From Phototrophicus methaneseepsis (GTDB lineage: Bacteria > Chloroflexota > Anaerolineae > Aggregatilineales > Phototrophicaceae): 64,000 nucleotides of DNA. The notes below the pieces were generated by a model. That model was not told where the DNA came from and made no database searches. It saw only the letters and a program-made list of their open reading frames with translations. This document shows positions 41,886 to 50,941 of this stretch, piece after piece. Each line of letters begins with the position of its first letter. The stretch's first letter is position 1. The DNA lies in assembly GCF_015500095.1 (NCBI RefSeq), contig NZ_CP062983.1:3038001-3102000 (forward strand), in the 5' to 3' direction. Both the position numbers and the translations under genes were made by a program.

Positions 41886-43532
41886 CTAGTAAGTATCTGG
41901 CAAATCGTTCAGGAAGAGGACTGCATCGCCAGCGCGCAGATGTGCTTGGTACCAGCTTGTCGCTTCTGAAAGTGTTTCGACGACTTGTAAATGATCTTGT
42001 GGGAAGTCCGTTGTAGCAATCCCCGCCTGGATGGGCTGTGTTTGCTGCTTGCCAACCAGGATGATATCGGTTGCATAACGGGCTGCCTGTATACCCAGTT
42101 CTCGGTTTTCCGCTTCTTGTACGCTGCCCAGTTCGACCATGCCAGGTGTAATCAGCACGCGACGGCCACCCTGATGCAGCCCCAGCACTTGCAGTGCACT
42201 GATAGCCCCGACCGGGTTGGTACTATAAGAATCGTTGATGATGGTGATGCCGCTGGCAGTCGCTTGCCGGACGAGACGGCTTTCCGGTGGTTGTAAGAGG
42301 CGTACGCGATACGCAATATCGCCCAGGGACATCCCTTCGTGGAGCGCTACGGCTGCTGCTAGCAGCAGATTGGTGACGTTATGAATCCCCACGATAGGTG
42401 ACTGGAGAGCCTCATGCGCGCCTGTTGACGTATCCGTAACGGTGAATGAGAGGCCGTCCAGGCTTTCGCTAATATCACTGGCGACGAGGCGAACCCCCTT
42501 AGCTGTCGCTTCTTCGACCGAGAGCTGGCGTGTGACAGCAATACGCGTTTGAGGGTAGCCACGCTCGTACATTGCCCGGATGTAATCATTATCCCAATTG
42601 AAGATGCCCACACCCGTTGGCGTCAGCCCCTGGATGATTTCGTACTTGGCATTGGCAATCGCTTCCATGCTGCCAGCACGTTCCAGATGTTGCGGCCCGA
42701 CTTCTACGACAATGCTCACGTCTGGCGGCGTGAAGCGGCAGAGTTCCGCAATTTCACCCGGTACATACATCCCCATTTCCGCAATAAAGTAATCAATGCT
42801 GTAGTCATCCACGAGATCACGGTTGATGGCTAGAGAGATGCCCATTAGTGTGTTATAGCTTTTAGGGGTGGCGTAGGCTTTATAGCGCCCATTGAGGATA
42901 TCTCGGACATAGTTTTTTGTGGTTGTCTTGCCGTAGCTGCCTGTAATTGCGACCACACGGGGGTGAATCTCTGCCATGATGCGCTGAGCCTGATTTAAAA
43001 AGCGCTGTCGCATGAACTGCTCAACGGGAATCATGGCGATATTGCCCAGCACTAGCCAGATCGGAGCCAACAAGAAAATCAGACATCCCAATAAGGTGGC
43101 TGCAAGCGCCTGACTACGGTCCGTTGATAGCGTCATATTTGCTAGCACAAGCAGGCTTGTGATAGCGACGCCTATTGCTATTACGAACGCAGCAGTTAAG
43201 AGACGTGTGGCGCGCTGTGTACGGACGAACTTTTTCTTGATCTCGCCTTCGTCAGGGGGCCAGATAGCGACGCTGGCGGCCACAAGGCCTAAAAGATGCG
43301 GGAGAATATTCATTTGGCCGGGAATATTATCTGTGAAAAAGCCAAGAACGCCGCCTGCAAGGGCTGCAATAATGGGCCGGGCGGGTAACCAGCGTGCTCG
43401 CTCACGCAGTAACCAGCGCAGATAACGACCATTCATATATTCTTCGATCTGGAAAAACCGTGCCTGCCGATAGATGCGTATGCACGTGCCGACTAACCAG
43501 ATGAATACAATCAGGATTGTAAGTAGAGACAT
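41886..43532 (-). CDS. MurF-like Mur ligase with N-terminal membrane domain
   Basis: A 548-residue protein joining a membrane part to a Mur ligase. Residues 1-180 hold about five hydrophobic segments. The ligase domain begins near 190 with the P-loop VVAITGSYGKTTTKNYV, then TPKSYNTLMGISLAIN, the conserved EMGMYVPGEI, GPQHLERAG, and the C-terminal domain's INDSYSTNPVGAISAL and LITPGMVELG. These match MurF, which adds D-Ala-D-Ala to UDP-MurNAc-tripeptide; the standard enzyme is soluble and about 450 residues. Whether the membrane form acts on the normal nucleotide precursor or another acceptor is open. The hydrolase gene lies upstream after a 37-base gap. Confidence 0.83.
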   Translation of the reverse strand: MSLLTILIVFIWLVGTCIRIYRQARFFQIEEYMNGRYLRWLLRERARWLPARPIIAALAGGVLGFFTDNIPGQMNILPHLLGLVAASVAIWPPDEGEIKKKFVRTQRATRLLTAAFVIAIGVAITSLLVLANMTLSTDRSQALAATLLGCLIFLLAPIWLVLGNIAMIPVEQFMRQRFLNQAQRIMAEIHPRVVAITGSYGKTTTKNYVRDILNGRYKAYATPKSYNTLMGISLAINRDLVDDYSIDYFIAEMGMYVPGEIAELCRFTPPDVSIVVEVGPQHLERAGSMEAIANAKYEIIQGLTPTGVGIFNWDNDYIRAMYERGYPQTRIAVTRQLSVEEATAKGVRLVASDISESLDGLSFTVTDTSTGAHEALQSPIVGIHNVTNLLLAAAVALHEGMSLGDIAYRVRLLQPPESRLVRQATASGITIINDSYSTNPVGAISALQVLGLHQGGRRVLITPGMVELGSVQEAENRELGIQAARYATDIILVGKQQTQPIQAGIATTDFPQDHLQVVETLSEATSWYQAHLRAGDAVLFLNDLPDTY

Positions 43533-43569
43533 TCTGCTTTGTCTGTTCGTTTAGTCTATTCGTCTTAGT

Positions 43570-44358
43570 CTATTCGTCGTTTTTGAAGAAGTAATCCATA
43601 ACGCGCGCTGTTTCTGGCAGGTATTCTAGGTAGCTGTAATGCCCGGCGCCTTTATGGATGACGAGTCCAGCATCAGGGATCAACTTCTCAAAAGTCTGAC
43701 CATACCAAAGGGGTGTTTCTTCGTCCTTATCACCCCAGATGAGCAGTGTTGAGGGCCGGACGCGCTGTGCATAGTCACGCAAATCCTGGTTCACCACATT
43801 GATGAAGACCTGCCGCATGATGCCGCTCGTCTGTTGTAAGTCAGCGGATCCATAGCGTGCGTTATAGGCCTGCCGCAAGTGATCCGCTAAGTTCTTGGCG
43901 CCGACTTTATAGAGGCCATCGCGTACAGATTTATAGGCACCTAGTCGCACTCGCTTCGCCAGGGGCGCTTTTTCGACAATACCAGCGGCATCTGCCAAAA
44001 CTAATTTGTTGATACGGTTGCTGTATTCTGCGCCGAGGATCAGGCCCAGGCGCCCGCCAAAGCTGTGCCCGAAGAGATGAACACGGTCAAGTTGATGCGC
44101 ATCGAGATACGTAATAACAAATTTCGCGTAGTCAAATACTCCCCAGGGGTCTCCAGGTGCGTCACTCTCACCGAAGCCCGGTAAATCCATTGCATAAACG
44201 CGATAGCCTAACCGGACGAGACGCTCACCAAGCGGCCATACTAGGTCCACATTAGCGCCCCATCCATGCAGCATCACAATCGTATCGCCACCTCCTGCGA
44301 CGGATTCAGCAATATTCAGGCCGTTGATGAGGCTATTTGTTCGTTCAACGTGCATCAT
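43570..44358 (-). CDS. Alpha/beta hydrolase
   Basis: A 262-residue alpha/beta-hydrolase fold protein. The oxyanion hole lies at MLHGWGAN, the nucleophile elbow is LFGHSFGGRLGL (Ser near 98), the acid is in LLIWGDKDEETPLWYG, and the catalytic His in GAGHYSYLEYLPE. All triad positions are present. Substrate cannot be told. It sits 39 bases after the radical SAM gene and 37 bases before the MurF-like gene, so the three may be one operon. Confidence 0.9.
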   Translation of the reverse strand: MMHVERTNSLINGLNIAESVAGGGDTIVMLHGWGANVDLVWPLGERLVRLGYRVYAMDLPGFGESDAPGDPWGVFDYAKFVITYLDAHQLDRVHLFGHSFGGRLGLILGAEYSNRINKLVLADAAGIVEKAPLAKRVRLGAYKSVRDGLYKVGAKNLADHLRQAYNARYGSADLQQTSGIMRQVFINVVNQDLRDYAQRVRPSTLLIWGDKDEETPLWYGQTFEKLIPDAGLVIHKGAGHYSYLEYLPETARVMDYFFKNDE

Positions 44359-44397
44359 AGTCGTTCAATGAGAGTGCTTGGTTCACTAAGGATACTG

Positions 44398-46341
44398 TTA
44401 GTCAATAATTGTGACGTTCGGTGTGCGATCTGAAGCTGCCTTTTTGCGATCCGCAATGGTTTTTACGGGCGGACATTCCCAGGCCATTTCTGTTGTCTGC
44501 TTGCGGATTTCTGTGAATTTCGGCAGGATGCCGCAGGCAAAACAACGATCACGGCAATCAACGCGCGTTTCACGGTTCAGGCTCATCAAGTAATCTTCTT
44601 TGAGGAACTTTTTGTGTACCGCTACATCAATATGTTCCCAGGGGAAAACTTCTTCCAGCCCGCGTGTACGGTGATTATAAAAAGCCGGATCAAGGCCGTT
44701 TTCCTCGAAGGCTTGCAGCCATTTATCATGTTCATGGCTATCGTGCCATGCATCGAATTTGCAGCCAAGCTGCCATGCACGTTCGACCACATCGGCCATA
44801 CGACGATCACCCCGGCTGAGGAAACCTTCGAAGCGGCTGTTGCTGAGGTCGCTCCAGCGCAGATGCATGCCGCGCTCATGCATGATCTGATCCTTCAGCA
44901 GCTTCTGCTTGGCGAGGATCTGCTCGGTGGTATCCTGCGACACCCACTGGAAAGGCGTATGGGGCTTGGGGATAAAGGTGCTGACGCCGACATTGACGTT
45001 GGCCTTCATGCCCAAGATGCGGCGACCTTCTTTGAGGACGCGCTTGCATAAGTCGATGATGGCTTGCACATCTTCCAGCGTTTCTTCCGGGTGGCCGATC
45101 ATGAAATAGAATTTGATGGTGCGCCAGCCGCGTGAATAGACATCACGGGCTGTTTGCAGCACCTGCTCATCAGAAACAGTCTTGTTGATGATGTCGCGCA
45201 TGCGCTCGGTAGCTGCTTCTGGTGCGAACGTGAAGCCGCTGCGGCGTGTATCGCCAATGCGATCCAGCAGTTCAGAACTGGCTGTCTCGATGCGCAGCGA
45301 GGGCAGGCTCATACTCAGCCCCGCGTCTTTGTATTTATCCTGAATTGTCTGCGTTAGCTCATGCACATAGACGTAATCCGACGATGACAGGCTCAGCAGG
45401 CTGATTTCTTCGAAACCCGTATTTTCCACGACTTCCGCAATGGCTTGCATGACTTCTTCAACAGGGCGCTCTCGGACGGGGCGTGTCACCATGCCGGCAT
45501 GGCAAAAGCGGCAGCCACGGGTGCAACCGCGCATGATCTCAATCGGGGCACGGTTATGGACTGTGTCGATATTGGGCACGATGAACTTGGTGAAAGGCTT
45601 CGTCAGTACGGGTACGACGCGCTTGAGCACACGCTTGGGTATGCCATCGATGTTTGGCTCCACAGCGGCGACAGTGCCATCCTCATGGTAGGTCGCATGA
45701 TAAAAGCGTGGCACGTAAATGCCCTGAATTTTCGCAAGGGCTTGTAACTGCTCATCACGGCTGGCACCACGCATATGCTGTGCTAGCCGGGCCACTTCAA
45801 CGATGATTTCTTCGCCTTCACCGATAATGAAGGCGTCTATAAAGGCATGCATGGGTTCCGGGTTGTAGCAGGCATGGCCGCCAGCAACGATTAGCGGGTA
45901 GCTGCTATCGCGGTCGATGCTGCGAACAGGCATCCCGGCCATGTCGATCATATTGAGGACATTAGTATAGAGCTGCTCGTAGGGAATACTGATACCAAGC
46001 ACGTCAAAGTCGAGGATAGCGCGCTTATTTTCCAGCGAGTAGAGCGGAATCTCATGCTGGCGCATCTGAGCTTCCATATCGGTCCATGGGCTGAAGACGC
46101 GCTCCGCCAGCATATCCGGCTGCTGGTTGATTTGATCGTACAGCAACATAATGCCCAGGTTGGACATGCCGATGTCGTATACATCAGGGAAGGCCAGCGC
46201 GACTTTAACGTCGATCTCATTCCAATTCTTAACGACGCTGTTCCACTCACCGCCAACGTAACGCCCAGGCTTATCCACTTGCAATAAGATGCGTTCCAGC
46301 TTCCGTTCCAAGACTTCCGGCTGCATACTCGTTTGCCGCAT
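44398..46341 (-). CDS. B12-binding/radical SAM protein (TIGR03960-like)
   Basis: A 647-residue protein with an N-terminal cobalamin-binding-like Rossmann domain (about 45-180), a radical SAM domain with CTRGCRFCHAGM (CxxxCxxC for the 4Fe-4S cluster, about 270) and a C-terminal domain with a cysteine pair (DCRDRCFACG). The opening ILLQVDKPGRYVGGEWNSVVK is a hallmark of the TIGR03960 family. Function of the family is unknown; it is widely paired with a DUF2344 protein, seen here at 48507-49160. I use ATG 46341 (GAGG 8 bases upstream) rather than the TTG at 46365. Confidence 0.9.
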   Translation of the reverse strand: MRQTSMQPEVLERKLERILLQVDKPGRYVGGEWNSVVKNWNEIDVKVALAFPDVYDIGMSNLGIMLLYDQINQQPDMLAERVFSPWTDMEAQMRQHEIPLYSLENKRAILDFDVLGISIPYEQLYTNVLNMIDMAGMPVRSIDRDSSYPLIVAGGHACYNPEPMHAFIDAFIIGEGEEIIVEVARLAQHMRGASRDEQLQALAKIQGIYVPRFYHATYHEDGTVAAVEPNIDGIPKRVLKRVVPVLTKPFTKFIVPNIDTVHNRAPIEIMRGCTRGCRFCHAGMVTRPVRERPVEEVMQAIAEVVENTGFEEISLLSLSSSDYVYVHELTQTIQDKYKDAGLSMSLPSLRIETASSELLDRIGDTRRSGFTFAPEAATERMRDIINKTVSDEQVLQTARDVYSRGWRTIKFYFMIGHPEETLEDVQAIIDLCKRVLKEGRRILGMKANVNVGVSTFIPKPHTPFQWVSQDTTEQILAKQKLLKDQIMHERGMHLRWSDLSNSRFEGFLSRGDRRMADVVERAWQLGCKFDAWHDSHEHDKWLQAFEENGLDPAFYNHRTRGLEEVFPWEHIDVAVHKKFLKEDYLMSLNRETRVDCRDRCFACGILPKFTEIRKQTTEMAWECPPVKTIADRKKAASDRTPNVTIID

Positions 46342-46418
46342 ACCCGTATCCTCAAATGCCAACAACTGCTATAGAATCCTCTGGTAACGAGTATAACCGC
46401 AACCGGGGAGATACCACA

Positions 46419-47495
46419 GTGCGACGTTTGATGCTTCTCATTTTGCTTCTGATGCTGACCATGCCGATCTTAGCTCAAGAGGATACGCCGCCTGTCATCA
46501 CATCTGATAATGTGGCTCAGTTGCAATCTGTTCAGCAGATAGATTTTGATGATCTCGCTTACCAGCTTAATGCAGGCTGGTTTGCTATGAACTGGTCAGG
46601 TACTCGGTTTGCTCTACGTGATGCAACGGGCCATGGTGTTGTTTTCGATGAAACTGGCGAAAGTATAATGACTTATCCCGATCTTGTAGACGATGATACT
46701 GAAGAAAATAATTCCCCCCAGGTTGTTGATGCCGTTTTCTTCCGTGATGCTGTCTATTTCCTGAGCTATGATGTCAGCGGTGTCTACGTCAATGGGCAGC
46801 CGCTTGATGAGCTAGCTGGAATCCCACTTGCCATTGGTAGTAATGCAACGGATACAGACAGTGGCCTTATTGTTGTCGAAATCATTGATGTAGAAACACA
46901 GACTAATGTCGTGTATGAGTATGAAGTTTCACCTTCAACAGGGGACTTAATTTATACCGATAGGTCTGCTATCAGCCTATCGAGCGAAACAGGGAATGTC
47001 GTTCGTATCGGTCGAATTTCAATTCCAAAAGTTGTGACATCAACAGTAACAGGGCTGGTTTCTTTTGGCATAGTCGGCCAAAAAAGCGTGCAAGTGGGTA
47101 ACGGTACAGGCCAGCCAAGTGTTTTTGGCAATATCAACGCCGACGCGACGCATCTCGTCTGGCGGGACAATGCCAGCCAAACACTCTATCTGTTGGATTT
47201 TGAAACGGGCGAAAATCGCATTGTTGCGCCGCTCAATGGGGCTTATGCGCAGTGGTTTTTCCTGAGCAATGACGCCAGCACGATTCTGGCGGTCAACCTC
47301 GACCATGAGCCCATTGTCGTTGCCTGGGATGTCGAGACAGGCGAGAAGACAGTCCTAGGTGAATACCGCCAGTGTAATCGGCCCCAACCAGACATGGCCC
47401 GCCTCAGCACCGATGGGACGACGCTGGTCATTGGCTGTGATACGGGGTTAGATGTATGGCGCGTGGTTGATCATGACGATAACGAGGCCGACTGA
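46419..47495 (+). CDS. Secreted protein, beta-propeller-like, unknown function
   Basis: A 358-residue protein with an N-terminal signal peptide (RRLMLLILLLMLTMPILAQ). The mature part is made of repeated beta-strand blocks with WNSGTRFALRD-, LVWRDNASQTLYLLDFETGEN- and VAWDVETGEKTVLGEYR-like motifs, which look like WD40/PQQ-type propeller blades; I cannot assign a family. Start at GTG 46419 (GGGGAG 8 bases upstream); extension to 46356 would overlap the divergent gene. It faces the radical SAM gene across 77 bases and ends 34 bases before the psuG stop. Confidence 0.7.
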   Translation: MRRLMLLILLLMLTMPILAQEDTPPVITSDNVAQLQSVQQIDFDDLAYQLNAGWFAMNWSGTRFALRDATGHGVVFDETGESIMTYPDLVDDDTEENNSPQVVDAVFFRDAVYFLSYDVSGVYVNGQPLDELAGIPLAIGSNATDTDSGLIVVEIIDVETQTNVVYEYEVSPSTGDLIYTDRSAISLSSETGNVVRIGRISIPKVVTSTVTGLVSFGIVGQKSVQVGNGTGQPSVFGNINADATHLVWRDNASQTLYLLDFETGENRIVAPLNGAYAQWFFLSNDASTILAVNLDHEPIVVAWDVETGEKTVLGEYRQCNRPQPDMARLSTDGTTLVIGCDTGLDVWRVVDHDDNEAD

Positions 47496-47529
47496 TTTTT
47501 TGTCGACCTCGATTGTGCGGTGCTCATTG

Positions 47530-48456
47530 CTAAACAGTCGGGACGGCCTGTATCTTCACCAGTTCACCAGCGATTTGTGCTGCGATGAGACCGTTATTGC
47601 GCAGTAGGGCACGGTTGGCTGCCATGGAACGGCCTTCGGTCAGTTCGACAACGCGGCCCAACACAAAGGGCGTGATCTCTTTACCATGAATACCCTGGGC
47701 ATCGGCTTCTTCTGTGGCTTGCTGAATCGCTTTTTCAGCGACTTCTTCCGGTACAGCGATGTCTTCAGGGCAGGGGACGGTAATCAAGATGCCATGCTTG
47801 GCTTCCAGCTCCCGGGCGGCATGGATAATATGGGCGACCTGCTCAGCACTTTCGACACGGGCATCAATCGGTAGGCCGCTGCTGCGTGTGAAGAAGGCCG
47901 GGAGCGTATCCGTCTGGTAGCCGAGGATAGGCACCCCCTGTGTTTCCAATGTTTCCAGGGTCAGGGGTAGATCGAGAATCGACTTGGCCCCTGCACAAAC
48001 CACAGCCACAGGTGTGCGGCCTAATTCAATCAGATCAGCAGACACATCGAAGGGGTGACCGCGATGCACGCCGCCGATGCCTCCTGTAGCAAAGACGCGG
48101 ATACCTGCCATATTGGCGACGATCATCGTGCCTGCGACGGTTGTCGCGGCATCTTCGCCCAGGCCTACAGCTATAGGGAGATCGCGTCGGCTGCACTTAC
48201 GGACGCTGCCAGCGGGGGCACTTGCCAGCCGCTCAATATCCGATGGGCTGATGCCAACTGTAATGCGGCCTTCCAGTACCGCGATCGTCGCAGGAACAGC
48301 GCCGCCATCGCGCACCGCTTGCTCCATAGAGAGGGCTGTATCACGATTTTGTGGGTAGGGCAGGCCATGTGTGATCACGGTTGATTCCAGCGCGACAACG
48401 GGCTGGTTATTCGCCAGGGCTGTGGCGACTTCTTCGGAAAAGTGCAGGTTCATCAT
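47530..48456 (-). CDS. psuG: Pseudouridine-5'-phosphate glycosidase
   Basis: A 308-residue PsuG enzyme that cleaves the C-C glycosidic bond of pseudouridine 5'-phosphate to uracil and ribose 5-phosphate. Marks: LESTVITHGLPYPQN at the N-terminus (active-site Glu and Lys region), RKCSRRDLPIAVG, FATGGIGGVHRG, VVCAGAKSILDL, and the end TPFVLGRVVELTEGRSMAANRALLRNN. Length is standard. A pseudouridine kinase (PsuK) normally supplies its substrate, but no such gene is in the window. AAGGAA lies 9 bases upstream of the start. Confidence 0.96.
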   Translation of the reverse strand: MMNLHFSEEVATALANNQPVVALESTVITHGLPYPQNRDTALSMEQAVRDGGAVPATIAVLEGRITVGISPSDIERLASAPAGSVRKCSRRDLPIAVGLGEDAATTVAGTMIVANMAGIRVFATGGIGGVHRGHPFDVSADLIELGRTPVAVVCAGAKSILDLPLTLETLETQGVPILGYQTDTLPAFFTRSSGLPIDARVESAEQVAHIIHAARELEAKHGILITVPCPEDIAVPEEVAEKAIQQATEEADAQGIHGKEITPFVLGRVVELTEGRSMAANRALLRNNGLIAAQIAGELVKIQAVPTV

Positions 48457-48506
48457 CAGGTTGGGTTCCTTATTTGTTGAGCTTGTTAGTAGCGCGATTT
48501 CAAAAA

Positions 48507-49160
48507 TCAGTCACGGATATGTAGTTTGGTGCGGTGCACCTGGACAAAGGCATCACCTAGCCCTAACTCAGAAAGCAGCAGGTCCGGACGAACATTGCCA
48601 CGTGTGCCAGTTGCGACATGTGCCAATAGATGCCCCGCGTCATCGACGTGCAAATCATAGAGCAGCGGACGCAGGTCGTAAGCGGTCTTCTTGCCCCGGC
48701 GGTTGCGCTCGATCTTCATAATGCGCTCCTGGGCCATATATGTCTCAACGGTCTGCTGTAGCTGCTCAGTATCTATCGAGTCGATAAATGTGATGCGGTA
48801 TTCTGCGCTTTCGATTTCTGTTTCCAGCGCATTTTCGTGCAGTGCAACTTCTTTGACATCATACACGTAAAGTCCATCAGGGCTGACTTCCATAATGCGC
48901 TCTGGTAAGTCGCTGTAATCAATGCGTTCTTTAAGGGCTACATCAATCAATTCGCATTCGCTGGTAATGCCTAAGGGGAGTGCAATCGCAATCTGAATGC
49001 GTGGACGCGCATTGAACCCCTGCGTATACAGAATGGGCAAGTTGGCTCGGCGTAGGGCGCGTTCCCACACTTTAGCGATATCAAGGTTGCTTGTGTACTT
49101 CAGGTTGCCCATTTTGCCAAAAGTCAGGCGCAGGCGTTGAGCAATGGGGGAATCTGACAT
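48507..49160 (-). CDS. DUF2344 / TIGR03936 radical SAM-linked protein
   Basis: A 217-residue protein of the DUF2344 family (TIGR03936). The family starts with LRLTFGKMGNLKYTSNLDIAKVWERALRRANLPILYTQGFNARPRIQIAIALPLG, of which the pattern FxKxGxxxYxSHxDxxRxxxRAxRRAxLPxxxSxGFxPxPxxxxAxPLxxG is clear here with Asn in place of the usual His. It usually lies next to, or is fused to, the TIGR03960 radical SAM protein; here the partner is 2.2 kb downstream on the same strand, split by psuG and a + strand gene. Function unknown. Confidence 0.88.
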   Translation of the reverse strand: MSDSPIAQRLRLTFGKMGNLKYTSNLDIAKVWERALRRANLPILYTQGFNARPRIQIAIALPLGITSECELIDVALKERIDYSDLPERIMEVSPDGLYVYDVKEVALHENALETEIESAEYRITFIDSIDTEQLQQTVETYMAQERIMKIERNRRGKKTAYDLRPLLYDLHVDDAGHLLAHVATGTRGNVRPDLLLSELGLGDAFVQVHRTKLHIRD

Positions 49161-49294
49161 AGGTGTGTGATACTCACGATACTCTTACTCAGGATACGCT
49201 TATTCCGTACAACGCTTCTTTTATGTTAAGTAGCGCTACGGTAAAATAACATTGTGTCACTATTTTAATAGAACGCACCCAGAACGGAAGGCGC

Positions 49295-49822
49295 ATGACT
49301 CCACAAAATCCCACCGAAACGCGCTCAGAACGTCGAGAATCTGGCCCTGAGCTGCATCGACGTGAGACGCGTCTGGGTATCTGGCTCCCATTCTTCTTGA
49401 CTTTTTTGCTCGTTGTCGCATTGATTTTGCTTATTGCGTTACCCAGTGAACCAGAATGGCGCACACGAGTATCTTTCATCGCAGATTTCATGGGATCTGT
49501 GCTGATCTTTTGCCCGGCTATTATTTGTGCTTTCGCCATTTATCTGGTCCTCGTTGTGGCGGTATGGGGTATGAACCGCTTACACAGCGGGGCCGCATCG
49601 CCGTTGGAAAAAGTCGAGAATATCACGGCTAACCTGGCGAACCGCGTTGAAAGTGCGACTGAAAAAGTCAATGAACGTGTCGTTGATGCGAGCACACGTA
49701 TGGCCTCGCTAACGTATTTCATGCGCTTCTTCGATCAAAATGAGAATATTGATGGTGTGAATACATCGGATCAGCCAGCATCTGGGGATGCTGCCTCGCA
49801 AAAAGGAGATACTACAAAATGA
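49295..49822 (+). CDS. Small membrane protein, unknown function
   Basis: A 175-residue protein with a charged N-terminus, two strong transmembrane helices (about 28-50 and 65-95), and a C-terminal cytoplasmic or periplasmic amphipathic region (VENITANLANRVESATEKVNERV) with coiled-coil character. No recognised family. It overlaps the next gene by 4 bases, so the pair is translationally coupled. A role in the membrane or in partner binding is only a guess. Confidence 0.6.
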   Translation: MTPQNPTETRSERRESGPELHRRETRLGIWLPFFLTFLLVVALILLIALPSEPEWRTRVSFIADFMGSVLIFCPAIICAFAIYLVLVVAVWGMNRLHSGAASPLEKVENITANLANRVESATEKVNERVVDASTRMASLTYFMRFFDQNENIDGVNTSDQPASGDAASQKGDTTK

Positions 49823-50070
49823 CAAATTTACTCAATACCAAGTCAAAAGACGTCGAACAAGACTGGAAGAATAAAATGTACGTTTTCGGCGTTATTGGCG
49901 GCGCAATTGTAGGCGGTCTATCCGCTTTGCTATACGTCCGCAGTGCAGAAGAATCGATGGCGGCAGAAGGCGAAATGCCTGAGGTTTCTACTGGCACGAT
50001 GTTGAGCCTGACGTTAGCTGCGATTAGTTTGATTCGCCAGATTGCTGAGAGCGGAAAAAAGAAAAAATAG
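49819..50070 (+). CDS. Small membrane protein, unknown function
   Basis: An 83-residue protein with one or two hydrophobic stretches (VFGVIGGAIVGGLSALLYV at about 22-40, and MLSLTLAAISLIRQI), and a Lys-rich end. The glycine-rich first helix is a common packing motif. An AAGGAG-like site sits in the end of the preceding gene. Unknown function; coupled with the gene at 49295. Confidence 0.6.
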   Translation: MTNLLNTKSKDVEQDWKNKMYVFGVIGGAIVGGLSALLYVRSAEESMAAEGEMPEVSTGTMLSLTLAAISLIRQIAESGKKKK

Positions 50071-50166
50071 TGCAGCATGCAACGCACACGCATCGAGTAA
50101 CCAACACGCATAACCAATGACGAAACAAGTACAACCAAAAGTACAACAAGTAGAAAGATTGGATTT

Positions 50167-50850
50167 ATGTGCGGTCGATATGTGCTGAATGCAACACCGG
50201 AACAGCTCCAAAAAGCCTTTGACCTGGACAATGTGCCCCGGCTGGAACCACGCTATAATATCGCGCCGACACAGCCTGTGCCGATTATCACAGATGCCAG
50301 CCCTAAAGAATTGACACTGGTTCAATGGGGGCTGGTGCCGTCATGGTCAAAGGACCCTTCTATTGGTGGGCGTATGTTTAATGCACGTGCGGAAACAGCC
50401 GCTGAAAAGCCGTCTTTCCGCAATGCGTTTAAACGCCGCCGCTGCCTCATCCCTGCAACGGGCTTTTATGAATGGCGCAAAGAGGGCAAGACCAAAAAAC
50501 CGCAGTACATCCATATGAAAGATAATAGTATCTTCGCCTTTGCGGGCTTGTGGGAAGTCTGGACAGATCCCGAAGGTGGCGAACTATGGTCTTGTACGAT
50601 TCTCACAGGTGAACCCAACGACCTGATTGAGCCACTTCATAATCGGATGGCTGTCATCCTTGAACAGGGTGATTATGATACGTGGTTAGACCAGGATGCG
50701 CCTACAGAAGCGCTTACGGAAGTGCTGCAGCCCTATCCATCTGAAGAGATGGCATACTATGAAGTGGCGACGACGGTCAATAGCTATCGCAATGAAGGCG
50801 CTGAACTGATTGAGCCACTAAACCCACCAGAGCAGCAAAGTCTCTTATAG
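50167..50850 (+). CDS. yedK: SRAP-domain protein (HMCES/YedK family)
   Basis: A 227-residue SOS-response-associated peptidase. Cys2 (MCGRYVL) is exposed after Met removal and forms a thiazolidine link with abasic sites in single-stranded DNA. Family motifs follow: RYNIAPTQPVPII, WGLVPSWSKDP, MFNARAETAAEKPSFRNAFKRRRCLIPATGFYEW (with catalytic Asn and Glu), and the late His in LHNRMAVIL. It shields abasic sites until repair. Two endonuclease III genes follow on the same strand, a sensible neighbour for abasic-site protection. No LexA-type operator was seen. Confidence 0.95.
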   Translation: MCGRYVLNATPEQLQKAFDLDNVPRLEPRYNIAPTQPVPIITDASPKELTLVQWGLVPSWSKDPSIGGRMFNARAETAAEKPSFRNAFKRRRCLIPATGFYEWRKEGKTKKPQYIHMKDNSIFAFAGLWEVWTDPEGGELWSCTILTGEPNDLIEPLHNRMAVILEQGDYDTWLDQDAPTEALTEVLQPYPSEEMAYYEVATTVNSYRNEGAELIEPLNPPEQQSLL

Positions 50851-50941
50851 ATCTTACTCGAACTCGCCATTGGGAATGCCTGGGGGCGGGCTTTGAGTAC
50901 ACCCTTCAACTTGATAAACAGCTTTTAGGGCGAATAGCTAA

